Shown here piece by piece: positions 61,934 through 64,000 of a DNA stretch of 64,000 bases. The DNA is from Uranotaenia lowii (lineage: Eukaryota; Arthropoda; Insecta; Diptera; Culicidae): assembly GCF_029784155.1 (NCBI RefSeq), contig NC_073693.1:184161802-184225801 (forward strand), read 5' to 3'. The translations under genes were made by a program, and so were the position numbers. The notes under the pieces are model-generated. The model did not search any database. It was not told the DNA's origin and was given only the letters and a program-made list of their open reading frames with translations. The first letter of the stretch is position 1. The number at the start of each line of letters is the position of its first letter.

Positions 61934-63367
61934 CTATTTGGATCCATGAGGGAATCGTAAAGTCATAATAATTTTGTTAGCATAATTAAAAGAAGTTTGG
62001 AAAGCTTCAAACATTGAATTTGCTTTCAACATAAGTTGCATCATTTCCATTAAATTTTGATGCAAAAATTTTAGTTTTTCCTCAGTAATCTCACCCAAAT
62101 CAACAAAATTGTTAGAATCAGAAGAGGAAGGAGAAGAAAAAGTATTTGAATTTCGGGGATTTTCCCAAGCCTTCGCATGAACGTTGAGACTTGGTTTTTT
62201 CTTATTTTTATTAGTTAAACCTGAAGAGGGCAACCCATTTTCAACCACCTCTGAGAACGATAAACAACGAGTCTGTGGCGCAGAATCAGCCCAGGTAACA
62301 TTAAAATCACTTCGGGTATTACCCAGCCGTGATTCCAATGTAGGCCGAGGCTGACTGCGAACAGGCAGGTTGTTTGCCGGTCTGACGTGTGTAGACGAAA
62401 AAGAGGAAGGAGGAGAAGAAACTTTTCTGGAAACTTTGGGGTTTTTCCTAGAAGCAACAATTTTTGCCCTAACGGGACAATCTAGAGAATTCGAGGAATG
62501 ATTACCTGCGCAATTCGCACACTTAAAAAATTCTGTTTTTGGCTTATCACCACCAAAAAGGCATTTAGATTTTTCATGATCGAATGAGCCGCAAAACATG
62601 CATCTGGCATTCATTCTACAATTTTTAGTGCCATGACAAAAAGCTTGACAACGACGACATTGCGTAATATTTTGTAAAAAATTGGTATGGGATTTACGAA
62701 AAGGTTCAAATTTTACTCGACAATGAAACATAAGACGAGCCTTTTCCAAAATTTTCAAATTATTAACCTGATCCTTTTTAAAATCGATCAAATAAAGTTC
62801 AGGAGCAAAACCAACACTACTGGTATTATTCGTGTTGGTTCTTTTCCTCATTTGAATTACTTGAATTGGAGAAAAACCTAACAAAGAATTTAATTCATTT
62901 GTGATCTCATCCGGTGTCTGATCGCCGGTGAGACCACGAAGTACAACTTTAAAAGGACGATCACCTCTAGTGTCGTACGTAAAAAATTGGTGTTTTTTAT
63001 TATTCAAATAATTTAAAATTTTTTGAAAATCATTAAAAGATTCCGCCAATATACGAGCAGTTCCCCTTCGACCGATCTGAAAAGAAATCTTCACATCCTT
63101 GACGGAAGTGACGATTTCTTTTCGAAAGGCATTGAAGTCAGGAATCGTGACCGTTATTGGTGGAATCTTTTCGTTTTTAAGAGTATAAGAAGAAGAAGAA
63201 GGTTTCTTAGTACTCTTATCAGAATTAAATATGAATATTTCCTCATCACCGATGTTATGAAGGACATCGAATGATTTGGAAATTTCAACTTTTTTGGCAG
63301 ATGGCCCTGGATTAGGTTCAGCAATCCGTTTTCTTCCGGCCCTTGAGCCGGCCGAAGACTTCCCCAT
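61934..63367 (-). CDS. Jockey ORF1, nucleic-acid-binding Gag-like protein
   Basis: It starts at the ATG at 63367 (MGKSSAGSRAGRKRIAEPN), although the frame is open further upstream. The product is 477 aa. It has a basic N-terminus, an RRM-like central domain (PFKVVLRGLTGDQTPDEI), a Gag domain with LYLIDFKKDQVNN, and a Cys/His knuckle cluster (CRRCQAFCHGTKNC, CMFCGSFDHEKSKC, CANCAGNHSSNSLDC). The layout is that of jockey ORF1, which packages LINE RNA. The stop overlaps the ORF2 start by 14 bases (ATGGATCCAAATAG, 61934-61947). The frame is intact. Confidence 0.85.
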   Translation of the reverse strand: MGKSSAGSRAGRKRIAEPNPGPSAKKVEISKSFDVLHNIGDEEIFIFNSDKSTKKPSSSSYTLKNEKIPPITVTIPDFNAFRKEIVTSVKDVKISFQIGRRGTARILAESFNDFQKILNYLNNKKHQFFTYDTRGDRPFKVVLRGLTGDQTPDEITNELNSLLGFSPIQVIQMRKRTNTNNTSSVGFAPELYLIDFKKDQVNNLKILEKARLMFHCRVKFEPFRKSHTNFLQNITQCRRCQAFCHGTKNCRMNARCMFCGSFDHEKSKCLFGGDKPKTEFFKCANCAGNHSSNSLDCPVRAKIVASRKNPKVSRKVSSPPSSFSSTHVRPANNLPVRSQPRPTLESRLGNTRSDFNVTWADSAPQTRCLSFSEVVENGLPSSGLTNKNKKKPSLNVHAKAWENPRNSNTFSSPSSSDSNNFVDLGEITEEKLKFLHQNLMEMMQLMLKANSMFEAFQTSFNYANKIIMTLRFPHGSK

Positions 63368-63547
63368 GCTGGAAAGAAAAGAGAAAATATGAATAAAAGA
63401 AAATGAAAATAATTTTAGCACTGAAAAGTGCTGATTGAAATACAGGTAAGGAAAAAATAAATAATGTAAAATGTTCCTGCAGGTACACAGCAACGATACG
63501 ATGCTCCGGCGTACGTGTTGACGGCTCAACGGTACAGATGGAAGTGA

Positions 63548-63850
63548 TTAAATATTGTCCTTGAAAGCAGCTGTTAACTGTATATTTTGGATCTTGCCTT
63601 TTCCTTGATGCCCATCTGGATTCCAGTCAAGCGCCTCTCTGCAAATCACGTTTTCATCTCTTCGTATCGTGTGCCCAACCCATCTCCACTTACATTCCCG
63701 AATCTCGATTTCAAGCACCATTTGATGACGACGACAATATAGCTCCACGTTTGAGATCAAGTTGCCAGGCCACCAAGCGTGGATGACGTTCTGCAGGCAA
63801 CGATTCACAAAAACTTGCAGTTTTCGCATCGTCACCGTTATGTGCACTAA
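63548..63850 (-). pseudogene. RTE-like LINE C-terminal fragment, target of the jockey insertion
   Basis: The minus-strand frame reads TVTMRKLQVFVNRCLQNVI, WWPGNLISNVELYCRRH and RECKWRWVGHTIRRDENVI, then REALDWNPDGHQGKGK, the C-terminal tail of RTE-type reverse transcriptases. The duplicated target TTAAATATTGTCC lies at its end. Confidence 0.7.
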
Positions 63851-64000
63851 GCAGCGTGGCCAGATTACAAACCGCTTGAATCCATAGATTTGATAAGAAC
63901 CGAAAAACCTAATATAAAACCTATCTCTTTTGGTTGAATGAGATTTGTTGACCTTTTTTTTCTTTTGTCAGTTTGATTTTTTTTTATCCGTGGAATCCCT
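63851..64000. other. Window end, nothing recognised
   Basis: Part of the presumed PDHA intron or of the LINE remnant. Confidence 0.4.

Larger units (their letters stand above)
55654..61947 (-). pseudogene. Jockey ORF2 (endonuclease-RT), split by hAT and mutated
   Basis: The endonuclease part runs 61947-60922 (NIMNWNARSLLANQDEF, ITETFLK, GGGVAIVINS, FFIIGDFNAKHRSWNN, DLDSDHLPVTF). It carries an in-frame TGA at 61663-61665 and a frameshift near 60960. The hAT sits at 57173-60802. RT resumes at about 57150-55990 with MKAPGEDRI, YRPISLLPSLSKLFERV, LLDIEKAFDSVWHKG, AGVPQGSILGPILYNIF and FADDTLLS. A TAA follows at 55987-55989, then the C-terminal tail (VFRPAIMYAVPIWSSC) to 55654. The copy is dead. 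Confidence 0.85.
55411..63547 (-). mobile_element. Full-length jockey-type LINE with 13-bp duplication, interrupted by a hAT
   Basis: TTAAATATTGTCC occurs at 55398-55410 and 63548-63560. On the minus strand the element begins at 63547, has ORF1 and ORF2, an AATAAA and a terminal A10 (plus-strand T run 55411-55420). Without the 3630-bp hAT and its 8-bp duplication it is about 4.5 kb, a normal full length for jockey. Confidence 0.92.

Overview
This is eukaryotic, AT-rich DNA with spliced genes, GT-AG introns, AATAAA signals and very dense transposons. The protein sequences and transposon mix (BEL/Pao, Ty3/gypsy, Ty1/copia, jockey, CR1/L2-like, I-like, R1-like and RTE-like elements, hAT elements, many TIR MITEs) point to a dipteran, most likely a culicid mosquito. 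The species cannot be named from the sequence alone.

Three host genes are supported, all on the plus strand. (1) Dynamin (Drosophila shibire orthologue): 14 coding exons from 11424 to 35450, 883 aa, all junctions in phase, with a 9.8 kb first intron and a 7.7 kb ninth intron filled by transposons. (2) MANF, the ER-resident neurotrophic factor: four exons, 40524-42253, 172 aa, ending in RTEL. (3) The first two coding exons of a mitochondrial protein, very probably pyruvate dehydrogenase E1 alpha, at 54492-54651; the rest lies beyond the window.

Layout. 1-892: foldback element. 906-4541: gypsy element whose pol is fused to its own 3' LTR remnant. 4542-6949: copia element (minus strand), 3'-truncated and carrying a nonsense codon. 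7260-9440: MITEs breaking up a non-LTR remnant. 11424-35450: dynamin; intron 1 holds a 2.1 kb non-autonomous LTR element with target duplication, a CR1/L2-like LINE with an intact ORF2 and an I-like fragment; intron 9 holds RTE-like fragments, two hAT-type elements with 8-bp duplications and several MITEs. 36004-40040: two adjacent LINE fragments and a 300-bp CA array. 40524-42253: MANF. 42470-45028: degenerate CTGAAT repeats, a MITE and a large palindrome. 46238-53602: complete BEL/Pao element with identical 640-bp LTRs, a 5-bp duplication and an open 2017-aa polyprotein, inserted in an older TIR element. 55411-63547: jockey element in the presumed PDHA intron, itself hit by a hAT, which contains a TIR element, which contains a short retroposon (four levels). 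63561-63850: RTE-like fragment in which the jockey landed.

No bacterial-type operon, CRISPR array or defence system is present. The unusual content is in transposon architecture: the nested stack, a PHD finger on the BEL polyprotein, a canonical -1 slippery site in the gypsy element, a non-autonomous LTR element carrying a minisatellite, and a spliced, host-like coding fragment inside the hAT. All coordinates were read by eye; family names rest on recognised motifs, not on searches.
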